DNA of 64,000 bases from Heliocidaris erythrogramma (taxonomy: Eukaryota > Echinodermata > Echinoidea > Camarodonta > Echinometridae): positions 39,813,663 through 39,877,662 of the forward strand of contig CM046855.1 of the NCBI GenBank assembly GCA_025617745.1, written 5' to 3'. The notes beneath the pieces were generated by a model. It was not told the origin of the DNA. It was given only the letters and a program-made list of their open reading frames with translations, and did not search any database. How positions within the stretch are numbered: the stretch's first letter is position 1; the number at the start of each line of letters is the position of its first letter. This document shows, one piece after another, positions 47,201 to 57,600 of this stretch. The position numbers were made by a program, and so were the translations under genes.

Positions 47201-50200
47201 ATTGTAGCTCAAAGCTGAAAACAATTCAATCTCCAGTAAAAGACATTTGTATTTTTTTATTTCATTTGAATTTTTGGGGATGCCTGTTTAAAAAAGTTGG
47301 TTTTGGTGTCAAAATATTGAATTTCTCCAAATATTCTTCCTTCTCAAACACTTATTTTCAAACCTTATTGTCACGTGACTCACTTGACTCGCGATCACTA
47401 CAGCAGATTTTACGATCGTCGTGACCATGAGTCATGTGACTACTATACATGCTTGAGAAGGAAGAATAATCAGAGAAATTCAATAATTTGATACCAAAAC
47501 TGAATTACATGTATTGCAACAGGAATCCAATAAAAATCATATTAAATAAAAAGAGTATAAATATCTTTTACTGGAGAATGAATTGAGGCATGAGATTTTA
47601 GCTTTGAGCTCGAATAAAAGTGAAATTCAAGCCAAGTTTTGAAATGTCTAACCAACTTGCTAGCAACTTTGATGAATGAAATGAGATGCAATCTGAGATC
47701 ATGTTAGGCTTTACTTTTTCGCGGTGGAAATTAGAATCAAGTGGTGCTTATGGCGATATTTTTGCTAGCTGTTAGATTTGCGTACCAACATGCGCTCGCT
47801 ACTTCTTTTCTTTGTATTATATCATTTACATAAATTTAATCGATGCACCGGTTTCGCCAAAACAGCACCGGGGATCGATAGCCTCGATCAAGGGCTGGTT
47901 TACAAACCGATATGATTCAGCCTTAATACATACAGATGAGATTGATAAAAAAATTTCTGAGTTATGAAGAACTAAGTCCTATTCACAAAGCACTAAAAAA
48001 AAATTAATTTGTAGTACCCACAAAAGAATTCCACAGAACCCTGCAATAACACATTTATTGACAGATTAATATGAGACATGGGAAGTTCAATTATCGATGA
48101 TCCCTTGAAGTTTCTGGAGTGTGTCCTGCCTTTGGAAAAGAGGATTCCATGCTCAAGTATAAATGGGTGCAGTGCCTTTAGTAATCAGTACTGTGCACTG
48201 AATACTGCCGCCAGAGCTAAAGCCAGGGTAATAATATCCAAACCCTATGGAAGCACAAAGGGACATTATATCATAATGTGATATGCATTATGCAAGAACA
48301 GTTTATTCTTCTTCTTCCTATTATTATTATCATCTTTGATTACCCAAACTTCTGATCGCAAACTCCTTACAAATAACCCTTTGAATACTAGTTTGTAGGC
48401 ACAAGTCATAATGTACAACAGAGTATTTGAACTGAAAGAAATGTAGACTGCTTGGTGGTCTACATGCACTTTAACTTAAGAGCCCTATAATGCATACATA
48501 TTCACGGTACATTGATTTTCGTGGATTTCGCACTATTTTTGGTGGGCGCGAATTCTAGAACACGCGAAAATATTAGCACGATTTCTTATGCTTGTTTTGA
48601 ATGGACGCTGCATTGTGTGCTTCGTCTGATTTGTTTGAATCCAATTCATTTTAAAGTGCGTGTGTGTAGTTGTGTCTGTAGTATGCATATGAACAGACCG
48701 CGTGTGTGTGAAACAATAAATGGAGCCACATTTTTTGTGAGTGAGTAATTGTGCAGCGCAAATTCAAGAACCCTCAAATGTGACCCTCCACCACAAAATG
48801 ACCAATAAGTCGCAATGGGAGTTTTACAGTTTTTGAAGGTTGTTTGGGGTGGAAATTTTTATTTTAAGTTTTTTGTATTTTCTGAAAGTTATTTTTTAAA
48901 TCTACCATCTGACAAAGTTTCGGGGTAAAATACCATGTTGAAATATGTTTTTACTCTCCTTCAAAATTACCATTTTTTCCTGGACATTCAAACTTTGTGA
49001 ATCAGCTTGCTGGGATTGTACCTCACATCGCTTTTCTGGTATAGCTTAAAAATTATGCACCTTCTGATATTTAAAGTCTAAAGAAACAAAGAAATCTATC
49101 TATTCTGAAGGTATGAAAAGTTTCAACCCAATCCAATTAGTACCTCTCAGTTGTTGACTCAACCTTTTGTGTGACATACAATAGGACACAGATTAGGCGT
49201 TCTTAAATGGTCACTCTTCTTTAGAGTAAAAAAGCCTGTTTTCTCTATTGTTTTGGTCATTAGCCTGTCTGACACTCTGACATTCTCATTGTAATTTATA
49301 AGGGTTGCTTAGTCTATACAAGACAAGTTATATATCATTTTAAAGCTTAGAATCTAAACTCTCAAACTGTACTGAAATTTAAAAAACCTAAATTTCTGAC
49401 TTATTGGTCGTTTTGTGGTGGAGGGTCACAAATATGTGTCTGGGTCGTAAAATTTAATCTAATCACGCAAAAAACACATGAAATTCACCTTACTTAGCCG
49501 AGTGCAAAAAATTAATCGCGTGAAAATTTTCACTTTTACAGTAACTTAGACCCATACAGATGTATGTAAAATTAAGAAAATATGTCAGGTCGAAGGATAG
49601 GTTAAGCTGAACCTTCTCGCTGACGGTTAGATTACAGCAGTCAGTAATTTTAGACAGAGGGACATCAGGGCCACGTCTTAGAAGGAGCTGTGAAAGATTT
49701 GAAGTCCTGCAATTATTGAATGGAGCAATGTGGACTCCAATTCAATTTGGATAAATTATTTATTCAAAAGATGGGTCCTGGTTGAAGCTTTACCTGCAAG
49801 TCTTGTATGAGTACTGACACACTGCTCTGAAGCACTGATGGTTTGACATCAAGTTCAGCTAACATACTCTCATCTATCACCATGGAAACTGATGATGAGA
49901 GTTGTGCCTGTAAGACGAATAAAACAAGTGTTTTCATGAGAATAGATCAGAGTATTAACATTTTTTATTGAATACCTCTAATATTTTAATGAAATGATTT
50001 TTTTTTTTGTGTAGAATATAGCTGTGTGTCGGTTTAATTTGTACATGTACTCTTAAAAGGGAAATCCAACCTTAATGAAAGAAAGAGGAAAATCAGAGAA
50101 GCAGATTGGTCAAAGTTTGAATGAAACCGGACAGGCAATAAGAAAGTTATGAAATTTTGAAAGTTGTAATCACTATACATGTACATGTGGGAATTTCAAA

Positions 50201-53200
50201 TTGGCCGAATAGGTAATGTCACTGTGATGTAGTCAGGGTTGGCGATTTTTTAAAAATTTAAATCAAATTTTGTTTATTTAAATCAGATTTCTTTTTAAAT
50301 TCCATCAGAAATTATGTTCAATTACAAAGAAATCTTAGCGTAATAATAGCATCAATCTTAATCTTATCATAAATTTTACCCCTATACCATTGTTCTTAAC
50401 AGTTTACATCCAGAGGCACCAAATGTGACACATATATTTCAAATATGAAATTGCCTATAGAGAATTTTTATTCCGTCATTATTTCCTCATACATATTAGT
50501 TATCAAGGTTGATTAAAATTGGTGCTTTAAGAAAATGAAATCTGTGTTTTATATTTGAATCACATGATTATTTGTAATCAACTTTTTAAAAATTCTCTCG
50601 AAAAAAAGCAAAAATTTTCTTCCTATTTCAAATGCAAAATTGCCTAAGTTGTGCCTCCACTCTAAAGGAGCGGGTAACATTTTTGGGCTGTGCATTCAGA
50701 GTTCCATCCTTGAGTGCATCTGTCAGTTTGTCTGTTTGTCTGTTTGTTATATTCTTGTTAGCACATTAACTTCAGGACCACTTATTGGATTTTAATTAAA
50801 CTTGGGTCAAGTAGGTACTCTTAGGCAGCAATGATCTGAATAGACTTCAGAGTTGTCAAGTAGGCATATGTACTGTGATGCAAGGATAAACCGGTTACAT
50901 TTCAGAGTTAAAGGTTTGAAGAGTTTCAGAGTTCCTTGCAAAAATGTTAATTAGTATTGTTACAAATTTCAATTGAGCAATTTAACTGCATCACAGCCAA
51001 TATTTATGCCTCCACACTCCCATAACATTTTAAGTTCTTTGTAACGGGCTAAAACCTTGCATCTAAATTTAAATGTCTCTTGCGTGATCAGCAATAACGG
51101 CAATGCAGTAACAAGGTAAAATCAGACATGTACAAGGCCCTTAACACTGTCACTTTTGAACTTCAAAGTCTAATCAGTTTATTGGTACATATTTGACCCA
51201 AGTTTCATTTAAAACCAATCAGCAGCTCTGAAGTTCTAGCAGTAATAAGAAATAACATGGACGTATACAAACGCACATTATGCATGCAAAGATGCGCTTG
51301 GACACCTGCATGGACAAACCGCCAAAAACATGAAAACAAAGATGCCAATGGATTATAACAGTGCCCCTCCCCCACACCCAGCATACTTGAACAAATTTTA
51401 GTAATACTATCAACCCTGTTACCCAACCATAAATATGATTTATTTTCTTACCTCTATTTTGACATAATATGGAAACATAGTACAACATTGTCTGTGAAAG
51501 AGATTTAAATCAGTGAGTGATAAATGATGCGAATGAACGAAAATGAGAATATGTTTTGGCCATGGACCTGTATTAGATGAATCATTAAAGTTAATTTGTA
51601 AGTAGTCTTTTTACCTTAAAGGTTAAACATTGTAAGTTTTCCTTGTAAGATTTCACATATATTCTCAAAGCCTAAAGTTTTTGGAAGAGAAGTGAATTAG
51701 TGATAAATATTCGCAAAATAAAATCTGGGTTAATTCTCTTTTCCATTTAAGATTTGTCTGAACAGTAGGATTTTGTTGGGTTTGTAGGGGTACAAATGGA
51801 ATTATGAATGCATTTATCAGCATTGTTGTGCCTTTCAATGCCTTAATGTGCAAATTTGCCATTATTTTCATTTGAAAATCATACAAATAGGCGGTCTTGT
51901 GGTATATTTTATTAAAATATGTATTACAGACTATTACTACAGCAAATATGACAGGGCTGGGGATCTCCATTTTGAAACTGTCGTCATGTGAAACATCCCC
52001 CGAATCCCATTTTCATCGTTTACGACCACTTTTGGTGGTGAAAATTAGCCGTTAAACCTTTCGGTACCAAAATTTCTTTGTTAGCCCCCGATAATATTGG
52101 TAAATGTCTATTAATACAAAAAATTTCATGGTATTCCTAGATGGGACGAAGGGTCATCTGTGACCTTAAACTTGGAACATTTTTCATTTTTTCCAACTTT
52201 GAGGGCACCCTTCACAAAAAAGGCTCGACCAATTCCGCTGATTTTTTGTTGGATTATTGCCCAAGTCAAAGTCTTTAACTGTACAAAATTCTAGTTCCTG
52301 ATCTCATACAGTATTAGAGATATGAGGCTCTAGACATGCATCCAAAATTTCAAAAATGAAATTCGACACCATGTTCGGTGACCTCGTACGCAGAAACGAA
52401 AGGTCAGTTTTGCGTCACAATTGATTTTTCTTTTAAAGAGCATAAAGTTCTTCGAATTTACAGATAATGAGCTGTACTAGATAAAAATTCTGGCTTTAAT
52501 GGTCAATTAAAAAACCATAATTTTCATAAAACTCATTTCTTGGAATGCACATTGGTTGCTATGCGAGGCTGTATCATAGCAACCACTTGACCTTGGGGCA
52601 AAATATTTTGGGGTTTTCCGTCAGACACTCCGAGGAACATTTGGTTTAAAAAAAATTGAAGGGGGTCGGGTGACAAATTGTCAAAAAATTGGTTGATTTG
52701 ATGTGGATTGACCCATATATTACACAAGTCTATGGGGATGATTTAAATCAGTGATTTAAAAAAAAAATTGAGGTGATTTAAATCGCGATTTAAATCATGA
52801 TTTAAATCAAAGCGATTTAAATCCGCCAACCCTGGATGTAGTGGCGGACAACTCACCTATTTGCTCCAACACACAAAATGACTAAAAATTTTTATTTTTT
52901 TAAATGTATTACCCAGTACTTAGGATCTTTTTCTTTCATAAGGACCTATAACAATATATGCTATCTACAATATATTTTGAGTACTGCCCACAAGGCTAAA
53001 GGTGCTGCCAAGAAAACCGCAAATTGCTGATATTTTTGTGTATGACAAACGGGAGAGTTGTCCACCAGTATGTCACAATCGACTCACCAACTGCCAATTT
53101 GAGATTTGTATCTTTTCTAGATGTAGTGATCTAAATTTTCAAACATCCATAAATTTCTTATGAATTCCTTGTCCGATTTCTCTCAATCTTTCACCTTTTT

Positions 53201-54272
53201 CTTATAAATTTTTCTTTTCACAAATCATCTTACAAAGGTTGGATTGCCCTTTAAAGTCTGCATGTCTGTAGGCCTTCTACGTGTACGTGAACTATTAATT
53301 ATTTAGGGAAATAACAAAACAAAATCAAATCGAACTGTGATGTACATACAGCAAAATAACACTGGGGGTCATTTCTTGAAACCAACTCCATGACAGTCAT
53401 AATCATATTACACCTGTCCACGATCTTTTGTACGGAGACGTCATGGACCTCACAAACGTGAAATGACCCCCTTGAAAGACAAAATGTCAGATTAACGTAA
53501 AGTTGATCTATTTCTTCTTTTTTCTTCTTCTTAGGCGAAGTAAAAATAATTTTATGTTTAGCGTTCCTGCTCCCGCTTTCTTCTTTCAACCCGCCTCCTT
53601 TTTAAAAAATTTTATTTTTAAAAAAATATTTAAAGGGAAAAATGTAATTTACAAAAAAGTTGTTACGAAATTTATTTTTTATCAAAAAGGCCGGACGCTA
53701 AAACAGGTTAATCGTTTTACTTGGCCTTACGTCTTACAAATAAAATGCCTTCTTCTCTCCCCCCTCCTCCTCATGCTCCTCATGCTCCCTCTCCTACTAG
53801 CACTACTAACTATCATGACTATCATCATGACTATGATCTAACTTTACCAGGGAAGTGTTCTCTCTAACACTTCCCTGGATCTACTACTACTAGCTTCTTC
53901 TTCTTCATCCTTCTTCTTTTCTCCTCCCCTCCTCCTCCTTTATTGTCTTTATCTCTTTCTCCTTCATGTCCTTCTTATTCTTCTTCTTCCTTGTAATTTA
54001 AGTTTAACAGATCTATATTTCACTGTTTAGTGTTACTGTTAGTGTTACTGTTTGGGTGTACTACATCATGATTGATTCAAATTTCAATTTCATCACATCA
54101 TCAGTCATGTCAGTCAGTGGTTATTATAAAATTTAAAATTTCTTTTAAATGGTTCATTGGTTAATAATGGCATGATAGCGCAGTAAGCTATTGGCCCGCT
54201 TACCATGCTTACCTTTTCCATAAATTTCTGGAAACTCTCCGCAAATCTTTCAATAAATTCTGCCACTTCCAT
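41233..54272 (-). CDS. MBIP: MBIP, MAP3K12-binding inhibitory protein 1 / ATAC complex subunit
   Basis: Nuclear scaffold protein; in mammals it inhibits MAP3K12 (DLK) and is a subunit of the ATAC histone acetyltransferase complex. Coding exons in transcript order: 54213-54272, 49794-49907, 46628-46777, 45183-45345, 44693-44881, 43205-43302, 41233-41388; 930 nt, 309 residues plus TGA, all phases consistent. Diagnostic blocks match the human protein: LDPEVIQITADSKE, RRIQAFIERKQ, NCREFCTTV, SCARTNAVFT, VSKVVNKYGPQTRP, VEERLRNMESFL, VFQRLKHLERRLLHLESISP and a C-terminal helix IDLRIKELQRSLRMKKARI. The second half is coiled-coil rich. The N-terminus (MEVAEFIERFAESFQKFMEK) is shorter than the human one (344 residues in total). 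Intron 1 (4.3 kb) holds a hAT element nested in a TTAA MITE. Confidence 0.95.
41575..41726. mobile_element. Palindromic MITE of the GTTTCAT/CCAAT family
   Basis: CTGGGTCCCGTTTCATAAAA and its complement at the right. The arms extend through CTTGTTATCAATAAC. The core TTTGATTGGCTGTGAG contains an inverted CCAAT. It lies in the last MBIP intron. Confidence 0.8.
42357..43123. mobile_element. piggyBac-like element (family C)
   Basis: TTAA at 42353-42356 and 43124-43127. The ends are CCTATTCCAACTGGGC and the complement of CCCTATTCCTACTGGGG. G/C runs lie inside both ends and the core is AGATCTCGGCCGCTGATCGC, shared with 14265-15067. 767 bp. It lies in the last MBIP intron, close to exon 6. Confidence 0.75.
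43395..44290. other. MBIP intron 5, first part
   Basis: AT-rich intron sequence. I see no exon, RNA gene or repeat in it. Confidence 0.5.
44291..44439. mobile_element. Palindromic MITE of the GTTTCAT/CCAAT family
   Basis: CAGGGCCCTGTTTCAGAAAA at the left, TTTTATGAAACAGGGCCCAG at the right, CTGATTGGCTGAGAGC in the core. Confidence 0.8.
44445..44640. repeat. Dispersed CCCTAA-containing repeat
   Basis: ATTGCTCAGGGGTCAATATT, then CTAACCTAAAACCCAACTGC and ACTAACCCTAACCCTACATC, then AGAGCAATTGTC. It directly abuts the MITE at 44291-44439. Confidence 0.6.
45430..45579. mobile_element. Palindromic MITE of the GTTTCAT/CCAAT family
   Basis: CAGGGCCCCGTTTCATAAAA at the left, TTTTATGAAAAGGGCCCAG at the right, CTTAGCCAATCAGATTC in the core. 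It lies in MBIP intron 3, 85 bp from exon 4. Confidence 0.8.
45580..46322. mobile_element. Element with GGGTGTTCTGA ends
   Basis: GGTGTATTCTGAAATTCATT at the left, ATGGTGCTCAGAACACCACC at the right. Subterminal ATCTCAGATAAAATCTGAGA at the left and AATCTGAGATAAAAAGG at the right. Non-coding, 740 bp, adjoining the previous MITE. Confidence 0.5.
46954..47925. mobile_element. hAT-type element with long internal foldback, 8-bp target duplication
   Basis: ATACATAC at 46946-46953 and 47926-47933. The ends are TAGGGCCGAGCCATATCG and the complement of TAAGGCTGAATCATATCG. Inside, 47158-47345 and 47455-47665 pair as a long inverted repeat (AAGTTGGTTAGACACTTCAA against its complement). No transposase. 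972 bp, in MBIP intron 2. Confidence 0.8.
48779..49429. mobile_element. MITE with TGTGACCCTCCACCACAAAA ends
   Basis: The left end TGTGACCCTCCACCACAAAA and the right end pair for more than 30 bp (on through GACCAATAAGTC). No ORF. A weaker inverted pair outside it (near 48505-48540 and 49490-49550) suggests that it sits inside an older element. Confidence 0.7.
50057..53250. mobile_element. Family A TTAA MITE, copy 2, carrying a nested hAT element
   Basis: TTAA at 50053-50056 and 53251-53254. The two halves (50057-50233 and 52843-53250) match the left and right of 897-1474. They are separated by the element at 50234-52834. It occupies most of MBIP intron 1. Confidence 0.75.
50234..52834. mobile_element. 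hAT-type element, 2.6 kb, 8-bp target duplication
   Basis: GATGTAGT at 50226-50233 and 52835-52842. The ends are CAGGGTTGGCGATTTTTTAA and the complement of CAGGGTTGGCGGATTTAAAT. Many ATTTAAATC repeats cluster at both ends (subterminal binding-site-like). No transposase domain recognised in the interior, which may itself contain younger insertions. Confidence 0.8.
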
Positions 54273-54679
54273 AGCTCCAAATGCAAGGAATAAAATACAG
54301 TGTCAATATTGTTGATCTTATTTTGCTGCGGGCAGTGTGTCTTATTTGAGTATTTATATGAAGCATACTAGTTATGTATACGGCGCGCGGAATACTGGTG
54401 GTGCTGCGCTAGCGCTACCAACGAGATATCGAGAGCTGGCAGTTCAGGAGCCCGTGCGGGCCGGCCGGGCATTCGTAAGGTGCCGGTGTATGCCATCAGT
54501 GCTCTAGCTGAGAGCCGATCTGTGCGTGCGCTCCAGCGCTAACGTACGCGTGTCGTTGACCTGGTTGACCTATCACGCACGCGCGGGCGATTTGAAAAAG
54601 CATCAACGGCATTTTGGGTGTTGACATCGCTGAAAAATAGCTACTTTTTGACTGTAAGATCTATCTGGAAAAGACTAAC
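54273..54679. promoter_or_regulatory. Shared MBIP-BUB1B promoter region with CDE/CHR-like site
   Basis: 407 bp separate the two divergent start codons. The region is GC- and CpG-rich compared with its flanks. At 54582-54596 the plus strand reads CGCGG, four bases, TTTGAA, which is the spacing and sequence of a CDE/CHR cell-cycle element. It lies about 84 bp before the BUB1B start codon. Vertebrate spindle-checkpoint genes are commonly controlled by such elements. The role here is inferred. Confidence 0.55.
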
Positions 54680-57600
54680 ATGGAGAGAGACCACGAAACA
54701 AAATCTATAGATGAATGGGAGTTGAGTAAAGAGAATGTTTTACCCCTGAAACAGGGTCGAAAAATGACAAATCTCACGGCTGCTCTTCAACCACAAAACT
54801 TCGATCGGCAGCAGCAGCTGATTTTGCAGAGGCAGTGAGTATGACACACAAAACAAATTGACGGTGGCCCCAGTGGCAGTGCAGTGCTGCCACTGCCAGG
54901 CTAGCCCGACCAGACAGACAGTGCAGACGCCGTGCGAAAGACACATATCATGCATGTCATCAGGTCATGACATATGGCATGTATGGGTAGCCAGGATTGG
55001 CTTCGTGAATGTAAAAAAAAAAAAAATTGGCTAGGCCTATACGCCTTCTACATCACGAAGCCAGGCGTTCTTACCCAGCAATCTAACTGCGCACGGGTTA
55101 TGCACCTATCAATTGTAAGACGCACCCCTCGACCCCCGGAAAGGTGCGTCATGGTTGGGTAATTTACCAACAAATGAATGACGCAGGGTATGGTCATGGA
55201 AGCATTTGGTCAGTCACAGCATGGAGAATGGGGTGCGTCATAGTCGGTCATTTTACATGGGTGCGTCATAATGCCTCGCTATGTTTACAAACGGGTCTGT
55301 CCGCGCAATACTCACCGCGTACCGGGCTTTTAAACATGCAAACTCCTTGAATATAAAAAAAAATATATTGACATGGAATCTATACTTTCGCACCGGGCGC
55401 CCAAAATCGAGTTTGATGACATCAAATAAAATGGAAACCCCCAAATAATAATAGATCTCAAATCCTCTCTCATGCTGTCTTCTGTCTGGGTTCTCAAAAA
55501 AGGGAAGAAATAAGGTATTTTTCGTTACTTTGTTTATTTTTACCCCGTTCGTTCCAGCACTGCGTTGGCTGGTTCGGTTCTTGCCGCGATGATCGCGATC
55601 GGTAGCATTTGTGCTAGGCTGGATTGAGACATGAATATTCATGTGTTGACGTCACAAGAATGTCAGCGATTGCACTGTGTGACTTCTGCACATTTTCATA
55701 TGTCATCGCCGATAATCTTATCTCGAGCTCGGCCTCAATAGCGTGCAGGATGATAACGTGTGTTTGTGTCTTCAGCTAGCGTTCATGCATGCATGTCGAT
55801 ATCAACAATGCATGCAATACTATACTAGCGCCGCGCCGATGCATAGCGTGCCACGTGCGCGCGGAGCTTTACCATGACGGGGTGCGTCACAATGGTAAGT
55901 CAAAGTCTAGAACTGGTGCGTCATATTTTTTCGTCCAGGCACAGTCATTGTAAGAAAAGGTCCGTCATAGTCGAGACACACAGGTGCGTCATGGTATAGG
56001 AAAATCCGACTCACATCTGACAAGTGACGCACCATTCCCGGGGGTCGAGGGGTGCGTCTTACAATTGATAAGTGCATTAGCAGGACTGGAAAATGCCCTG
56101 CCTGAAATAACACTTTTCTGATAACTCCCGCGACCGACAGCTCCTTCGCCACAGCGTTTCCTCCTGGGAAAACGTTTAGAATTAGAAATAGAATGTCTTT
56201 TTGATCGTACGTATTTTTACAAAAAAATCCAAAGAAGATCATAAGAAATTTCCGAGAACTCGCCAGTGTTTGTGTGTATCCATGCCTCCTCTCACCTCTT
56301 GTCATGCTTGTCATGCAGATATGGCATGACAAAGGCATGACAATGGATACACACAAACACTGGCGAGTTCTCGGAAATTTCTTATGATCTTTTTTGGATT
56401 TTTTTGTAAAAATACGTACGATCAAAAAGACATTCTAATTCTAAACGTTTTCCCAGGAGGAAACGCTGTGGCGAAGGAGCTGTCGGTCGCGGGAGTTATC
56501 AGAAAAGTGTTATGTCAGGGCATTTTCCAGTCCTGCTAACCCGTGCGCAATTAGATTGCTGGGTAAGAACGCCTGGCTTCGTGATGTAGAAGGCGTATAG
56601 CCAATTTTTTTTTTTTTACATTCACGAAGCCAATCCTGGCTATGTATGGGGTGTTGCAAGAAAGTTGCGATTGATTGCAAGTTGCAACTGATCGGTACTG
56701 ACCAATCAAAATCATTGTTGCAAGCGCATCTTCTTGAACATGTTGAATGGGCAGACCGTGAACCATTCAGAATGGTTGTTCTAATTGCTTTACAATATTA
56801 CAATTTGCAATTGACATGATTGACATGATTGATTGCAACTTTCTTGCGTTCACCCCAATACCATGAATACTCAGGCAATAGACTTTCAGGCTATTATGGC
56901 TATAAATATGCCCAGTAATCCTCAAATTGGCAAGAATCCTACCTAGGATATAAAAAAAACAGCAGAACGGAGGTATAGACTATAGATACGATTTGTATGG
57001 AGCGGAGGTATAAAGCGGCTTAAGAAACTAAGTAAACTGGTAATAATAGATCTAGTGCAGCAAGATCATTCGCTGTCAATTGCTCGTGGTCTAGTGGTAA
57101 AGGTGTCTGGTCAGACTGTCGGAGTATTCTCTTTCTTTACTGCACTCGCGTTTAAGGTCCCGGGTTCGAATCCCGTTCTTTCTTGCTGATAATCATAATT
57201 TTTCCAGCTATGACTCGATAACGATAGCGTTTATTCCGTTATAAATAACTGAATTTCAACAATGAAAAGCAAGAAACTTGACTAATTATTCACTTGTTCA
57301 GGCGGGTTTAATGGCGGCTGGGCAAAATAACGACTTTGGCCGACTTTCATTGCGACACCCCTCAATGTCACTAAAAACAATTAAATATACAAAATTAATT
57401 TAAAATGCATGTTAAACTTCAAATTTTACATTATGTTATACTCACATGAAAGCGATTGCTAAAAATGCTATAGTAAATTAGTCATGCCTCATGACATGTC
57501 ATGGTACTTGGTACTGGTAGTACGGTACATGTAGTATGATTTGTTGAACTTGAGTTCAACTTGAACTTGAATTACCTAGCAGTTCTTTAACTTTGAGCTA

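Noticed and set aside
57085-57190. Possible functional tRNA gene with intron
   Set aside because: A and B boxes and a T-arm are present, but the ends do not pair as an acceptor stem, and an inverted relative exists at 58135-58240; better explained as a tRNA-derived repeat.
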